DNA from: Thalassomonas sp. M1454
GTDB taxonomy: Bacteria > Pseudomonadota > Gammaproteobacteria > Enterobacterales > Alteromonadaceae
Assembly: GCF_007097525.1 (NCBI RefSeq)
Contig: NZ_VKDD01000006.1
Span: 93,100 to 157,099 of the forward strand
DNA length: 64,000 bases
Reading direction: 5' to 3'
The position numbers and the translations under genes were made by a program. How positions within the stretch are numbered: position 1 is the stretch's first letter; each line of letters starts with the position of its first letter. Positions 20,276-29,359 of this stretch are shown one piece after another. The notes below the pieces were generated by a model that did no database searches, was not told where the DNA came from, and saw only the letters and a program-made list of their open reading frames with translations.

Positions 20276-20632
20276 TTAAGTGCGCACGCCACGTTCAATA
20301 ATAACCCCAACAGCATTCGCTTCTTTGACCGCTTCTGGTTTCGAGATTTTTAAGCTAAGCCATTTAATATCAAAGCGCTCCATTAAGTGAGAAGCTAAGT
20401 TTTCAGCAAGGGTTTCTAATAAATCTACCACTTTTGCATTGGCAAACTCGGCGATTGCTACAGATATTTGTGCATAATCTAGAGTTTTGGCAAGCTCATC
20501 ACCAGCTGCGGCAGCACGTATATCAGTACCCATTTGCAGGTCAAAAATAAGCGGTTGCTTTATCTGCTTTTCCCAGTCGAAATAGCCAATGGTGGTTGGC
20601 ACGGTTAAACCTTCTATAAAGATAATATCCAT
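20276..20632 (-). CDS. folB: Dihydroneopterin aldolase
   Basis: 118 aa, normal FolB length. [24 protein letters not shown] is the family N-terminus (Tyr/Glu substrate pocket), and a [10 protein letters not shown] segment and KISKPEAV near the C-terminus also match. It converts dihydroneopterin to hydroxymethyldihydropterin and glycolaldehyde, the substrate for the adjacent FolK. It is the first gene of folB-folK-uppP, divergent from plsY across 162 nt. Confidence 0.92.
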   Translation of the reverse strand: MDIIFIEGLTVPTTIGYFDWEKQIKQPLIFDLQMGTDIRAAAAGDELAKTLDYAQISVAIAEFANAKVVDLLETLAENLASHLMERFDIKWLSLKISKPEAVKEANAVGVIIERGVRT

Positions 20633-20794
20633 AAGCTAAAGGTACTTTTTCAAAAAAAATGGCAATTAATTATAAATATTACCTTATTAAGAGGTAGAAA
20701 AACCACCAATTACACTGTTAGAATGGCAAAAAACAAACTATCGTACATAAATCACTCACTTGTCGTTAGGTTTAAAGAGGTAACTGGCACTAGC

Positions 20795-21391
20795 ATGCTA
20801 TATTTTTTAACATTCCTTATTATTATCGCAGCCTACCTTTTAGGCTCCATATCAAGTGCGATTCTAATTTGTAAATTGGCCCGCTTACCAGACCCTCGAA
20901 CTCAAGGCTCAAAAAACCCTGGCGCAACCAATGTATTGCGCATGAGTAATAAATTCATCGCATCGCTGGTATTAATATTTGATTTGCTCAAAGGTACCCT
21001 GCCGGTTTATGGCGCATTCCTATTAGGTGTTGAACCTCTACATTTAGGTTTTATTGCCTTAGCCGCTTGTCTTGGCCATATGTATCCGGTGTTTTTTCAA
21101 TTTAAAGGTGGCAAAGCCGTAGCAACCGCCTTTGGCGCATTAGCTCCTATCAGCTGGGGTTTTGCTCTTATGCTTATTAGTACTTGGTTGTTTGTTGCTA
21201 AAACGACAAAGTATTCATCACTTGCAGCAATAGTAACGGTATCCCTCGCCCCACTATATAGTTGGTTAATTAAACCTATGTATACCCAGTCAGTAACAAT
21301 GATCTCAATACTAATATTGATCCGTCACCGCAGTAATATTTGGCGCTTACTTACTGGAAAGGAAGATAAATTCAGCAAAGAAGAAATCTAA
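20795..21391 (+). CDS. plsY: Glycerol-3-phosphate acyltransferase PlsY
   Basis: 198 aa from ATG 20795 (MLYFLTF...), which gives the family's usual length of about 200 aa and puts the first helix at the N-terminus. A longer frame from 20723 adds 24 non-family residues; AAAGAGG at 20774-20780 is rather far from either start. The protein is multi-helix, with [11 protein letters not shown] and [20 protein letters not shown] as acyl-phosphate and phosphate-binding motifs. It makes 1-acyl-glycerol-3-phosphate from acyl-phosphate. It is convergent with tsaD. Confidence 0.92.
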   Translation: MLYFLTFLIIIAAYLLGSISSAILICKLARLPDPRTQGSKNPGATNVLRMSNKFIASLVLIFDLLKGTLPVYGAFLLGVEPLHLGFIALAACLGHMYPVFFQFKGGKAVATAFGALAPISWGFALMLISTWLFVAKTTKYSSLAAIVTVSLAPLYSWLIKPMYTQSVTMISILILIRHRSNIWRLLTGKEDKFSKEEI

Positions 21392-21420
21392 AGCTTCACT
21401 TTAGATTTCTTCGCTGAAAT
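21375..21420. terminator. Bidirectional terminator, plsY / tsaD
   Basis: GAAGAAATCTAAAG (21380-21393) pairs perfectly with CTTTAGATTTCTTC (21399-21412) across loop CTTCA. Flanking TTCAGCAAA/GCTGAAAT extends the stem imperfectly. It overlaps the plsY stop codon. Confidence 0.75.
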
Positions 21421-21431
21421 TTTAATAATGC

Positions 21432-22445
21432 TCAGACTGGAGGTAATGAGTCTAGTGACCAGCGTGGATTTGCTTTAAAAGTTAAATCGGTTGTAACACC
21501 TGACTTTAATCTTTGCATACCGGCATAAGCTATCATCGCGCCATTATCAGTACAAAATTCTGGGCGTGGGTAAAAGACTTCACCATTTAACTTTTTCATT
21601 ACCAAAGCTAATTTTTCACGTAAAGCGGTATTGGCACTTACACCACCAGCAATCACTAATCGATTTAAACCGCACTGCTCTAACGCTCGGCGACACTTTA
21701 TTGCTAAAGTATCAATCACCGCATCTTGGAAGGCATAAGCTATATCAGCTTTAGTTTGTGCACTCTCATCTTCAGCTCGGATAGTAACTGCAGCAGCAGT
21801 TTTTAATCCCGAAAAACTAAAATCAAGGCCTGGTTTATTAGTCATAGGACGTGGAAATTTAAAGCGACCGGGAGTGCCGGCTTCCGCCATTTTTGCTAAT
21901 ACAGGGCCTCCTGGATAATCTAGTCCTAACAACTTTGCGGTTTTATCAAATGCTTCACCAGCGGCATCATCAACTGATTCGCCAAGTAATTGATACTTAC
22001 CAATACCATCAACTCGCACCAACATTGTATGCCCACCAGAAACAAGTAGAGCAACAAATGGAAATTCAGGGGCTTCATCTTCTAGCATAGGTGCAAGCAA
22101 ATGCCCTTCCATATGATGTACCGGGACTGCAGGTAAATCCCAACCATAGGCAAGTGAGCGACCAATCGAGCAACCCACTAATAAAGCACCAACTAAACCT
22201 GGGCCTGCAGTGTAAGCCACACCATCAAGATCGTCAGGTGTAAGACCGGCTTCTGCTAAAGCCTCTTTAATTAGAGGAATGGTTTTACGCACATGGTCTC
22301 TTGAAGCAAGTTCAGGCACTACTCCGCCATAATCTGCATGTACCGCAATTTGTGAATATAAACGGTGCGCCATGATCCCTTGCTCTTCATCATAAATAGC
22401 AATACCGGTTTCATCACAAGAGGTTTCAATACCCAAAATTCGCAT
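21432..22445 (-). CDS. tsaD: tRNA t6A37 threonylcarbamoyltransferase subunit TsaD
   Basis: 337 aa from ATG 22445, matching E. coli TsaD length. A TTG five codons upstream would also be in frame but gives an off-family N-terminus. [18 protein letters not shown] is the ASKHA phosphate-binding start. HMEGH provides metal-binding histidines, and [11 protein letters not shown] and [13 protein letters not shown] are further family motifs. With TsaB/C/E it forms threonylcarbamoyl-adenosine in ANN-reading tRNAs. It is divergent from rpsU, as in E. coli. Confidence 0.94.
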   Translation of the reverse strand: MRILGIETSCDETGIAIYDEEQGIMAHRLYSQIAVHADYGGVVPELASRDHVRKTIPLIKEALAEAGLTPDDLDGVAYTAGPGLVGALLVGCSIGRSLAYGWDLPAVPVHHMEGHLLAPMLEDEAPEFPFVALLVSGGHTMLVRVDGIGKYQLLGESVDDAAGEAFDKTAKLLGLDYPGGPVLAKMAEAGTPGRFKFPRPMTNKPGLDFSFSGLKTAAAVTIRAEDESAQTKADIAYAFQDAVIDTLAIKCRRALEQCGLNRLVIAGGVSANTALREKLALVMKKLNGEVFYPRPEFCTDNGAMIAYAGMQRLKSGVTTDLTFKANPRWSLDSLPPV

Positions 22446-22535
22446 CTTTAATTGTTCCAAACGTCATTTTTATGCGATCATAGCGCCGAATTTATAAATT
22501 AACCACTGCTTTTCGATAAAAAAGCCATTTATAAC

Positions 22536-22565
22536 TTTACATGGCCTTGGGGTTCAGATTAGAAT
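22536..22565 (+). promoter_or_regulatory. Promoter of the rpsU (macromolecular synthesis) operon
   Basis: TTTACA (22536-22541), 18-nt spacer, TAGAAT (22560-22565). It lies 72 nt before rpsU. The transcribed leader holds a small hairpin, CTTGGT (22586-22591) with ACCAAG (22600-22605). Confidence 0.55.
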
Positions 22566-22637
22566 AGCGCACCAATTTTAATCGGCTTGGTTAAATTTTA
22601 CCAAGTATCACAGTATTCACTAGAGGTGAGGGCAAAA

Positions 22638-22853
22638 ATGCCAGTAATTAAAGTAAGAGAAAACGAACCGTTTGACGTTGCACTACGTCGTTTTAAACGT
22701 TCATGTGAAAAAGCAGGTATCCTTTCAGAAGTTCGTCGTCGCGAATCTTTCGAAAAACCAACTTGGGAACGTAAGCGTAAGAAAGCTGCAGCTGTTAAGC
22801 GTCACGCTAAAAAAGTTTCTCGCGAAAACGCTCGTCGCGTTCGTTTATACTAG
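22638..22853 (+). CDS. rpsU: 30S ribosomal protein S21
   Basis: 71 aa from ATG 22638 ([20 protein letters not shown]), the exact E. coli-type length. An upstream in-frame ATG at 22587 is rejected. GAGGTGAGGG precedes the start. The protein is highly basic with an Arg-rich C-terminus, and it helps the anti-Shine-Dalgarno region of 16S rRNA engage mRNA. It is the first gene of rpsU-yqeY-dnaG-rpoD. Confidence 0.96.
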   Translation: MPVIKVRENEPFDVALRRFKRSCEKAGILSEVRRRESFEKPTWERKRKKAAAVKRHAKKVSRENARRVRLY

Positions 22854-22877
22854 AACTTAGGTAATAAGTTCCTAGTT

Positions 22878-23324
22878 ATGAGTTTGCTAAGTCAACTCAA
22901 CGAAGAAATGAAAAATGCCATGCGTGCCAAAGACAAAATTCGTCTTGGCGTTATACGCATGGCATTGTCAGCTGTTAAGCTTGCTAAAATTGACAATCAA
23001 CAAGATATGTCAGAAGCAGATATTCTTGCTTTAATCACTAAGATGATTAAACAACGTAAAGAATCTGTTGCCATGTTTACCCAAGGTGGACGTGACGAAT
23101 TAGCAGCAAAAGAACAAGCTGAAATTGTTGTATTAGAAGAGTTTTTACCACAAGCATTAACTGCAGATGAAATTAAGCAATTAATTTCTGCAGCTATCAC
23201 TGAGTCTGGCGCAGCATCTATGGCTGACATGGGCAAAGTAATGGCGATATTAAAGCCGAAAATGCAAGGCAAAGCTGACTTAGGTCAGGTGAGCGGACAG
23301 GTTAGAGCCACTCTAAACGCATAA
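22878..23324 (+). CDS. yqeY: GatB/YqeY-domain protein
   Basis: 148 aa, all-helical YqeY fold. The start LLSQLNEEMKNAMRAKDKIRLGVIRM and the end MGKVMAILKPKMQGKADLGQVSGQVRATL match the family. It resembles the tRNA-binding tail domain of GatB; its own role is undefined. It begins 24 nt after rpsU, so it is cotranscribed. Placement between rpsU and dnaG is common in marine gammaproteobacteria but absent in E. coli. Confidence 0.9.
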   Translation: MSLLSQLNEEMKNAMRAKDKIRLGVIRMALSAVKLAKIDNQQDMSEADILALITKMIKQRKESVAMFTQGGRDELAAKEQAEIVVLEEFLPQALTADEIKQLISAAITESGAASMADMGKVMAILKPKMQGKADLGQVSGQVRATLNA

Positions 23325-23346
23325 ATCTATAAAAGATTTATTAGAA

Positions 23347-23377
23347 GCCGTACTTACCTAGTAAGCACGGTTTTTTT
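23347..23377 (+). terminator. Terminator between yqeY and dnaG
   Basis: GCCGTACTTAC (23347-23357) and GTAAGCACGG (23361-23370) form a stem with one A-C mismatch and are followed by T7. It corresponds in position to the partial terminator (T1) before dnaG in the E. coli operon. Confidence 0.75.
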
Positions 23378-23403
23378 ATATCTAAAGCATACTAATTATT
23401 GTT

Positions 23404-23565
23404 ATACCAATTCCATTAATTAACCGCTCATTTTTAATGGTTAAAATGAATAACTACTGCGTTATAAAATTTATAAGTAGAATAACTACTTACTAAATTT
23501 TATGCCTTGTATTTATCCATTTTTCCTTATGAAAAAGTAGATCGCAAACTTAATGGAATTGGTAT
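23404..23565. mobile_element. 162-bp MITE-like palindromic element
   Basis: Terminal inverted repeats ATACCAATTCCATTAA (23404-23419) and TTAATGGAATTGGTAT (23550-23565) are perfect over 16 bp. Internally, ATAAAATTTATAAGTAG (from about 23464) is nearly complementary to CTACTTACTAAATTTTAT (to about 23503), so most of the element can fold into one long hairpin. It has no ORF. Short AT flanks could hide a target duplication (TAT/TA). Such non-autonomous intergenic elements are common in Colwellia-like genomes. It fills the 340-nt gap between yqeY and dnaG together with the terminator. Confidence 0.75.
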
Positions 23566-23664
23566 TACGCCTTTTAATTAATATAGTTGTATGTCTTTAA
23601 TAATTTATGCCACTATAATCATTACCCTACAATCCATTTTCCAAAAAAGAAATTATCCTTAACT

Positions 23665-25428
23665 ATGGCCGGTATGATCCCCAGAACATTTATCGACGAC
23701 TTATTAGCTCGTACAGATATTGTTGATTTAATTGACTCTAAAGTTAAATTAAAAAAAGCAGGGAAAAACTATCAAGCATGTTGCCCTTTTCATAGCGAAA
23801 AAAGCCCTTCTTTTTCAGTCAGCCGTGACAAGCAGTTTTACCATTGTTTTGGTTGTGGTGCGCATGGCAATGCAATTAGTTTTATCATGGAATATGAGCG
23901 TTTAGAATTTGTTGACGCTATCGAAGAGCTCGCCAGCCATAACGGGGTTGAAGTAGAGAGAGAACAATCAACTCAAACTCCAGCTCAACAACGTCAGCAG
24001 CAAATAGCACATAAGCAAAAGCTAGACGATTATGAATTACTCGGCAAAATAAGCCAGTTTTACCAGCAAAACTTAACTCGCCACGCTGACGCAAAAACCG
24101 TGATTGATTACCTCAAAAACCGTGGTTTAACGGGTGAAATAGTCAAACAGTTTGGTATAGGTTACTCAGCCGATAGCTGGGATGACATGATGAAAGAGTT
24201 TGCTAAAACCAATCAAACTTCAACTCAGTTAGTTGATTTAGGTATGGCAATTCAAGGTGACAAGAGTCGTCCTTACGATCGTTTTCGCGGTCGAGTTATG
24301 TTTCCAATCAAAGATAAACGTGGACGAGTCATAGGTTTTGGTGGCCGCATTCTTGGTGATGGTACGCCAAAATATTTAAACTCGCCAGAGACTCGTATTT
24401 ATCATAAGGGCCAAGAGTTATATGGTCTTTATGAAGCAAGGCAAAATTGCAAAAACCTTACTCGTTTAGTTGTGGTTGAAGGCTATATGGATGTCGTTGC
24501 TCTTGCACAGCATGGGGTTAATTACGCCGTTGCTTCACTAGGTACGTCTACTACCGAAGAGCAACTCACCACCATGTTTAGAACTGTTAAAGAAGTTATT
24601 TGCTGTTACGATGGTGATAAAGCTGGACGCGATGCGGCATGGCGAGCAATGGATAACGCCCTGCCTTTAATCAATGATGGTATTTCATTAAAGTTTGTTT
24701 TCTTACCTGATGGCGAAGATCCAGACACTTTGGTAAGAAAACAAGGCCAACAAAAATTTGAACAAATTTTAGATAACGCTAAGCCTTTATCACAATTTTT
24801 ATTTGAACATTTGTTAAGTGAAGTAGATATAAACTCTTTGGAAGGAAAGTCGGCCTTAGTTGAATCATTTCAGCCATTTTTACAAAAGCTGCCAGAAAGT
24901 ACTTTAAAAGACTCAATCCGTAATGAGTTAGCAAATAAATTTGGCCATGGCACCGAACAACAGCTTGCCAAACTCAATAAAAATAAGACTCCGAGCCAAC
25001 AACAAGTAAAAAAATCGAAATCAAAAGCAACTCCAATTCGATTAGCTATTGCATTATTGCTTGAGCATCCCCATTTAGTAAACGTACTGGATGATTTATC
25101 AATTTTAGAACAGATAAATATACCAGGAATAGAATTATTCAAACAGTTAATGCACCAATGCAAAGCCAACCCCAACATAACCAGCGCACAAATTGTTGAA
25201 AGCTGGCGAGATACGGAGCAAGGTAAGGTATTAGCAAAATTAATTGTTTGGCAGCATCATATTGATGATGAAGCCGCAGAAGAAGTTTTTATTGATATTT
25301 TGGATAAAATTATCAACACATTTGTAGAGAATAGAACAGAGTCTCTACTACAAAAAGCTCGTTTAGGACAATTAAACTCTTCGGAAAAACAAGAACTTCA
25401 AGCCCTGCTTAATGCGCAGAGTGAATAA
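23665..25428 (+). CDS. dnaG: DNA primase
   Basis: 587 aa from ATG 23665 (MAGMIPRTFIDDLLARTDIVDLID, the E. coli-type start). The longer frame from 23587 adds 26 unrelated residues. The CHC2 zinc finger reads CCPFHSEKSPSF...CFGCG (about 39-63). The TOPRIM catalytic core contains VVEGYMDVVAL and CYDGDKAGRDAA. The C-terminal helical part binds DnaB. It synthesises RNA primers for replication. Upstream are a terminator, a MITE-like element and a consensus -10 TATAAT (23614-23619), so dnaG probably has some independent transcription. Confidence 0.95.
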   Translation: MAGMIPRTFIDDLLARTDIVDLIDSKVKLKKAGKNYQACCPFHSEKSPSFSVSRDKQFYHCFGCGAHGNAISFIMEYERLEFVDAIEELASHNGVEVEREQSTQTPAQQRQQQIAHKQKLDDYELLGKISQFYQQNLTRHADAKTVIDYLKNRGLTGEIVKQFGIGYSADSWDDMMKEFAKTNQTSTQLVDLGMAIQGDKSRPYDRFRGRVMFPIKDKRGRVIGFGGRILGDGTPKYLNSPETRIYHKGQELYGLYEARQNCKNLTRLVVVEGYMDVVALAQHGVNYAVASLGTSTTEEQLTTMFRTVKEVICCYDGDKAGRDAAWRAMDNALPLINDGISLKFVFLPDGEDPDTLVRKQGQQKFEQILDNAKPLSQFLFEHLLSEVDINSLEGKSALVESFQPFLQKLPESTLKDSIRNELANKFGHGTEQQLAKLNKNKTPSQQQVKKSKSKATPIRLAIALLLEHPHLVNVLDDLSILEQINIPGIELFKQLMHQCKANPNITSAQIVESWRDTEQGKVLAKLIVWQHHIDDEAAEEVFIDILDKIINTFVENRTESLLQKARLGQLNSSEKQELQALLNAQSE

Positions 25429-25468
25429 AAAAGCTAGTATACTAAACTGGCTTTTATGGAATCGTCTT

Positions 25469-25476
25469 GCTATAAT
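25469..25476 (+). promoter_or_regulatory. Extended -10 promoter of rpoD
   Basis: A TGnTATAAT type: TGC then TATAAT at 25471-25476, 53 nt before rpoD, with no good -35. It would allow rpoD expression independent of rpsU/dnaG. Confidence 0.55.
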
Positions 25477-25529
25477 TTCGTCCTTTACTATTTGTATTTT
25501 GATAGCCATATATAGGTGGACATTTGTCA

Positions 25530-27374
25530 ATGGATCAAGCCCCACAATCTAGACTTAAAGACCTTATCACTAAAGGTAAGGAGCAAGGGTACTTAACTTT
25601 TGCTGAGGTGAATGATCACCTTCCTCAAGACATAATTGATTCGGATCAAGTTGAAGATATCGTTCGCATGATTAACGACATGGGTATTCAGGTGTTTGAA
25701 AACGCACCAGATGCCGATGACTTAATGATGAGCGAAGCTAATACAGATGAAGATGCAGCCGAAGCTGCAGCTCAAGCATTAGCAACGGTTGAAAGTGAGA
25801 TCGGTAGAACTACCGACCCTGTACGTATGTATATGCGTGAAATGGGTACAGTAGAGCTTCTTACACGTAAAGGCGAAATAGTTATCGCTAAGCGTATTGA
25901 AGAAGGTATCCGTGAAGTTCAACGTAGCGTTTCTGAATATCCTCCGGCGATTAACCACTTACTTGAGCAATGGGATAACTTTGAAGCTGAAGAAGCTCGT
26001 TTAACAGATATCATTGTTGGTTTCTTAGACCCTGATGCGCCTGATGAAGTTGCTCCAACAGCAACACACATCGGCTCTGAATTATCAGAAACTGAGTTAG
26101 ATGACGAAGATGAAACCGATGTAGATACTGACGACGAAGATGAAGAAGAGGAAGATACAGGCCCAGATCCTGAGCTTGCTCGCGAAAAATTCAACGAGTT
26201 AAGAGCTAGCTACGAAGCAGCAAATAAAGTTATTGAAGCTAAAGGTCGTAATCACAAAGATGCGGTTGAAGCGATTGATAAAATTGCTGAATGCTTTAAA
26301 GAATTCCGTATCGTTCCTAAGTTATTTGACCGTTTAGTTAAAGGCATGCGCGATGTTATGGACCGAGTTCGTGTTCAAGAACGTCTTATCATGAAGCACT
26401 GTGTTGTTGGTGCTGGTATGCCAAAAACTACTTTCATCAAGATATTCCCTGGCCATGAAACTGAAACTCAGTGGTTAGAAGATGAAATTGCTGCAGGTCA
26501 CCCGTACTCAGAAAAATTAAAACTTGTATCTTTTGATATCGAGCGTTGTATTTACAAATTAACGCACCTTGAAGAAGAAACTTTTTTAAACGTTCAAGGT
26601 ATTAAAGACATCAACCGTCGTATGTCAATCGGTGAAGCAAAAGCTCGTCGTGCGAAAAAAGAAATGGTTGAAGCTAACTTACGTCTTGTAATATCAATCG
26701 CTAAAAAATACACCAACCGTGGTTTACAGTTCCTAGATTTAATCCAGGAAGGTAACATTGGTCTGATGAAAGCTGTTGATAAGTTTGAATACCGCCGTGG
26801 TTACAAGTTCTCAACTTACGCTACTTGGTGGATCCGTCAAGCAATAACACGTTCAATTGCCGACCAAGCACGTACCATTCGTATTCCGGTACACATGATT
26901 GAAACAATCAATAAATTAAACCGTATTTCTCGTCAAATGCTACAAGAGATGGGCCGCGAGCCAACTCCTGAAGAATTAGCAGAACGTATGGTGATGCCAG
27001 AAGATAAGATCCGCAAGGTATTAAAAATTGCTAAAGAGCCAATCTCAATGGAAACGCCAATTGGTGATGACGAAGATTCGCACTTAGGTGACTTTATTGA
27101 AGATGGCAGTGGTGAATTACCAGTTGATGCAGCAACAACTGAAAACCTTAAAAATGCAACTCACGAAGTTCTAGCTGGTTTAACAGCACGTGAAGCTAAG
27201 GTATTAAGAATGCGTTTCGGTATCGATATGAATACTGACCACACTCTTGAAGAAGTTGGTAAACAATTTGACGTTACCCGTGAGCGTATTCGTCAAATCG
27301 AAGCAAAAGCATTACGTAAACTTCGCCACCCTTCTCGTTCTGAGCAACTTAAGAGTTTCTTAGACGGCGAATAA
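25530..27374 (+). CDS. rpoD: RNA polymerase sigma-70 (housekeeping)
   Basis: 614 aa from ATG 25530; AGGTGGA at 25514-25520 is correctly spaced for it rather than for TTG 25524. Region 1.1 is at about 1-80 and region 1.2 at about 95-130. A non-conserved region contains a very acidic run (about 185-215). Regions 2.1-2.4 include [29 protein letters not shown], split here only by description. Region 3 and the 4.2 helix-turn-helix ([20 protein letters not shown]) follow. The length is essentially that of E. coli sigma-70. It is the last gene of the operon, followed by a strong terminator. Confidence 0.97.
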   Translation: MDQAPQSRLKDLITKGKEQGYLTFAEVNDHLPQDIIDSDQVEDIVRMINDMGIQVFENAPDADDLMMSEANTDEDAAEAAAQALATVESEIGRTTDPVRMYMREMGTVELLTRKGEIVIAKRIEEGIREVQRSVSEYPPAINHLLEQWDNFEAEEARLTDIIVGFLDPDAPDEVAPTATHIGSELSETELDDEDETDVDTDDEDEEEEDTGPDPELAREKFNELRASYEAANKVIEAKGRNHKDAVEAIDKIAECFKEFRIVPKLFDRLVKGMRDVMDRVRVQERLIMKHCVVGAGMPKTTFIKIFPGHETETQWLEDEIAAGHPYSEKLKLVSFDIERCIYKLTHLEEETFLNVQGIKDINRRMSIGEAKARRAKKEMVEANLRLVISIAKKYTNRGLQFLDLIQEGNIGLMKAVDKFEYRRGYKFSTYATWWIRQAITRSIADQARTIRIPVHMIETINKLNRISRQMLQEMGREPTPEELAERMVMPEDKIRKVLKIAKEPISMETPIGDDEDSHLGDFIEDGSGELPVDAATTENLKNATHEVLAGLTAREAKVLRMRFGIDMNTDHTLEEVGKQFDVTRERIRQIEAKALRKLRHPSRSEQLKSFLDGE

Positions 27375-27394
27375 ACAACGTTTATACCCATAAT

Positions 27395-27422
27395 AAAAAC
27401 CTGCTTCGGCAGGTTTTTTTTT
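27395..27422 (+). terminator. Terminator of the rpsU-dnaG-rpoD operon
   Basis: AAAAACCTGC (27395-27404), UUCG tetraloop, GCAGGTTTTT, then a long T tract to 27422. Confidence 0.92.
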
Positions 27423-27469
27423 ATACGCAAATGTAAGATTTATTTAACAAAGCCAAACAAGTCTACTTA

Positions 27470-27505
27470 AATGAAAAGATTAATAACAAGTTATTACTTT
27501 TCATT
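27470..27505. repeat. Long AT-rich inverted repeat
   Basis: AATGAAAAG (27470-27478), two unpaired bases, TAATAAC (27481-27487), AA, then GTTATTA (27490-27496) and CTTTTCATT (27497-27505). All 16 arm bases are complementary. It sits 76 nt before the following gene and could be an operator or cruciform; there is no T-run. Confidence 0.55.
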
Positions 27506-27580
27506 ATTCCTAAGCTACTAATTTCAATAAATAAAAATGATAAAGTTAACTTAATCTTTAGTTAACAAGTGTTTGAGTTT

Positions 27581-28093
27581 ATGAACAATCAAAAAAAAGA
27601 AATTAGACAAAACTTTGAGGGCTTAACATCAGGAATGGCAGCAGCTATTTCAGCTTACCTAATAGCCTTGGCCACTAAACTTGTTTCTATCACCCTATTC
27701 TCAACGGTAGCAGCCTATGTCGGTACTTTTTCTTTAGTTATGTTGGTGATGTTTCGAGTAGGATCTTTTTTTGAGCAAACCGCCCAAATCAAAAATTCAG
27801 AACATTTACGCAGCATATTTTTATTAGGAATGACAAGCGGCTTACTTACTTACCTTATTATCTTAGCCAGCATAAGTTGGGGCCTACCATTACTTGCAAT
27901 AATGGCGTTCTCATTGTCATTATTCCTATTTCAACCTAAGAAAAAGCCAGCCAAGCGTAACATGCCAAATCAGGCTCAATTAACAGCGGCTAACAATTAT
28001 CATTTGCCAAACCTGAATAAAGCCAGAATGCAAAATAAAGGCAAGCTAATACCAAACATCATTAAGTTTAAACAGCTTAGTAAAACCGCATAA
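27581..28093 (+). CDS. Unrecognised small membrane protein
   Basis: 170 aa from ATG 27581 (GTG at 27569 is a possible earlier start). Four hydrophobic helices are visible, at about 20-40, 44-64, 82-102 and 104-123. The first 15 residues are charged, and the C-terminal tail (about 125-170) is basic and Asn/Lys-rich, probably cytoplasmic. I do not recognise the family. It stands alone between the rpoD terminator and an outer-membrane gene, preceded by an AT-rich inverted repeat. Confidence 0.65.
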   Translation: MNNQKKEIRQNFEGLTSGMAAAISAYLIALATKLVSITLFSTVAAYVGTFSLVMLVMFRVGSFFEQTAQIKNSEHLRSIFLLGMTSGLLTYLIILASISWGLPLLAIMAFSLSLFLFQPKKKPAKRNMPNQAQLTAANNYHLPNLNKARMQNKGKLIPNIIKFKQLSKTA

Positions 28094-28179
28094 AGCCAAT
28101 GTTAATATAATGATAATCGCTTGCACTAAAAATTAGCCTCCCCTATGATGAAGGTACTTAACAATAAAAAAGTTACCTT

Positions 28180-28830
28180 ATGAAAAAAAGTTTAATCATC
28201 CCGGTTCTTGCCTTGAGTTTTTCTCAACCTTTATTTGCAGCTGACAATGCCGACGATGGAGCTTGGCAATTAACCGTATTTGCCGGGCAACGTACATCAA
28301 CAACATTAGAAGATGATAAAGATGACGACGATGTAAGTATTGATGAAACGGTAACTGAGGTAGACTTTCTTAATGATACATCTGCTGGCCTGATTTTAGG
28401 TTGGGAATACGATAATAACGGACGATATGGCGAACTATTATTTAGCCATTCAGCCACAGAATTTGAGTTTGACAACGATGTTGAACTCGACGATATGGAT
28501 GTATCTGTTACCTACCTTCATTTTGGAGGCTCTGTACCAGTAAGTAGTGGCAAAGTTCCAATATATGTAAGCGCTGGTATTGGTATTGCTCATTTAGCTC
28601 CTGGTGATGACTCCTTAGATACTGAAACCAGACCTTCAGCCAACCTTGGTGTTGGCGCTAGATTTAACTTTAATGAAAACTTTGCTCTAAGATTGGATGC
28701 TAGAGGTTATGGCACATTCTTTGACAGCGATGGCTACATCTTTTGTTCTGGTGATACTTGTAGAATCCGCACGTCTTCCAACGTTTGGTTTCAAGCCGAT
28801 TTTACTGCGGGCTTAACTTATACATTTTAA
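28180..28830 (+). CDS. Small outer-membrane beta-barrel protein
   Basis: 216 aa with a signal peptide (cleavage LFA-AD, residue 20) and an acidic patch after cleavage (EDDKDDDDVSIDE, about 46-58). It then shows alternating-hydrophobicity strands with short turns and ends in an aromatic terminus (TAGLTYTF), as needed for Bam-mediated insertion. The size suggests an eight-stranded OmpA/OmpW/OmpX-type barrel. A cysteine pair (CSGDTC) near the C-terminus may form a disulfide in an extracellular loop. The ligand is unknown. Confidence 0.75.
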   Translation: MKKSLIIPVLALSFSQPLFAADNADDGAWQLTVFAGQRTSTTLEDDKDDDDVSIDETVTEVDFLNDTSAGLILGWEYDNNGRYGELLFSHSATEFEFDNDVELDDMDVSVTYLHFGGSVPVSSGKVPIYVSAGIGIAHLAPGDDSLDTETRPSANLGVGARFNFNENFALRLDARGYGTFFDSDGYIFCSGDTCRIRTSSNVWFQADFTAGLTYTF

Positions 28831-28886
28831 ATTGACTAATTTATAAACGAACAAACAAAAACATCAAAATAAATACGCTCCAAGTG

Positions 28887-28915
28887 GTGACAATAAAATA
28901 AAAAGTGCTTATACT
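28887..28915 (+). promoter_or_regulatory. Promoter of the tRNA gene
   Basis: GTGACA (28887-28892), 17-nt spacer, TATACT (28910-28915), followed by a C-rich discriminator. It lies 51 nt before the mature tRNA 5' end. Confidence 0.6.
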
Positions 28916-28966
28916 TGCCACCGCTTTTGGTTATTATCTAAATAACTAAAAAGTTGCTCTCTAGAT

Positions 28967-29043
28967 GGCCCCTTAGCTCAGTTGGTTAGAGCATCCGACT
29001 CATAATCGGCAGGTCCCCTGTTCAAGTCAGGGAGGGGCCACCA
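28967..29043 (+). tRNA. ileX: tRNA-Ile2 (anticodon CAT, lysidine-type)
   Basis: 77 nt, beginning GGCCCCTTAGCTCAG and ending with encoded CCA. The acceptor stem GGCCCCT pairs with AGGGGCC, and the anticodon stem CCGA/TCGG encloses loop CTCATAA (CAT). CAT could mean Met or Ile2, but the acceptor and anticodon-flanking sequence matches E. coli ileX, not elongator tRNA-Met, and E. coli ileX also lies just downstream of rpoD. C34 is expected to be converted to lysidine by TilS so that it reads AUA. Confidence 0.93.
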
Positions 29044-29056
29044 TCTAGAACATCAA

Positions 29057-29080
29057 AGTCTACCTAGGTAGGCTTTTTTT
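29057..29080 (+). terminator. tRNA terminator; rest of the 316-nt gap
   Basis: AGTCTACC (29057-29064), TA, GGTAGGCT, then T6. The remaining gap to 29359 holds no gene. A perfect TATAAT at 29298-29303 (weak -35) probably starts the next gene's transcript. Confidence 0.75.
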
Positions 29081-29359
29081 GTGCCTGAAATTTACTTTCT
29101 CTTCTAAAAACACTTCCTTCTAGCGCTATCATTTACCGTAATTACATTTGCCAGTTATATATTCTTCTAATATTATTTAGGGGCTTGAAGCGTACAGCCC
29201 TAGTTTCTTACTTTAGATGTAGCTTAGCAAAACACCCATAACAAAAAATTATTATATTTATAAAATCTAATAATTTTTATTAATCATACAAGTTCCATAT
29301 AATAGCCTCATTGAAACAGACAACGTATTTAATTTAATTAACACTTAGGAATTTATATT

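Noticed and set aside
22587-22853. 88-aa S21 starting at 22587
   Set aside because: S21 is 71 aa in the family and GAGGTGAGGG fits ATG 22638.
25919-26194. Minus-strand ORF encoding long serine runs, and a possible repeat tract near 26100-26160
   Set aside because: It mirrors the acidic Asp/Glu tract of the sigma-70 non-conserved region; low complexity, not a gene or satellite.
28967-29043. tRNA-Met interpretation
   Set aside because: The anticodon CAT is shared, but the acceptor and stem bases follow tRNA-Ile2 (ileX).
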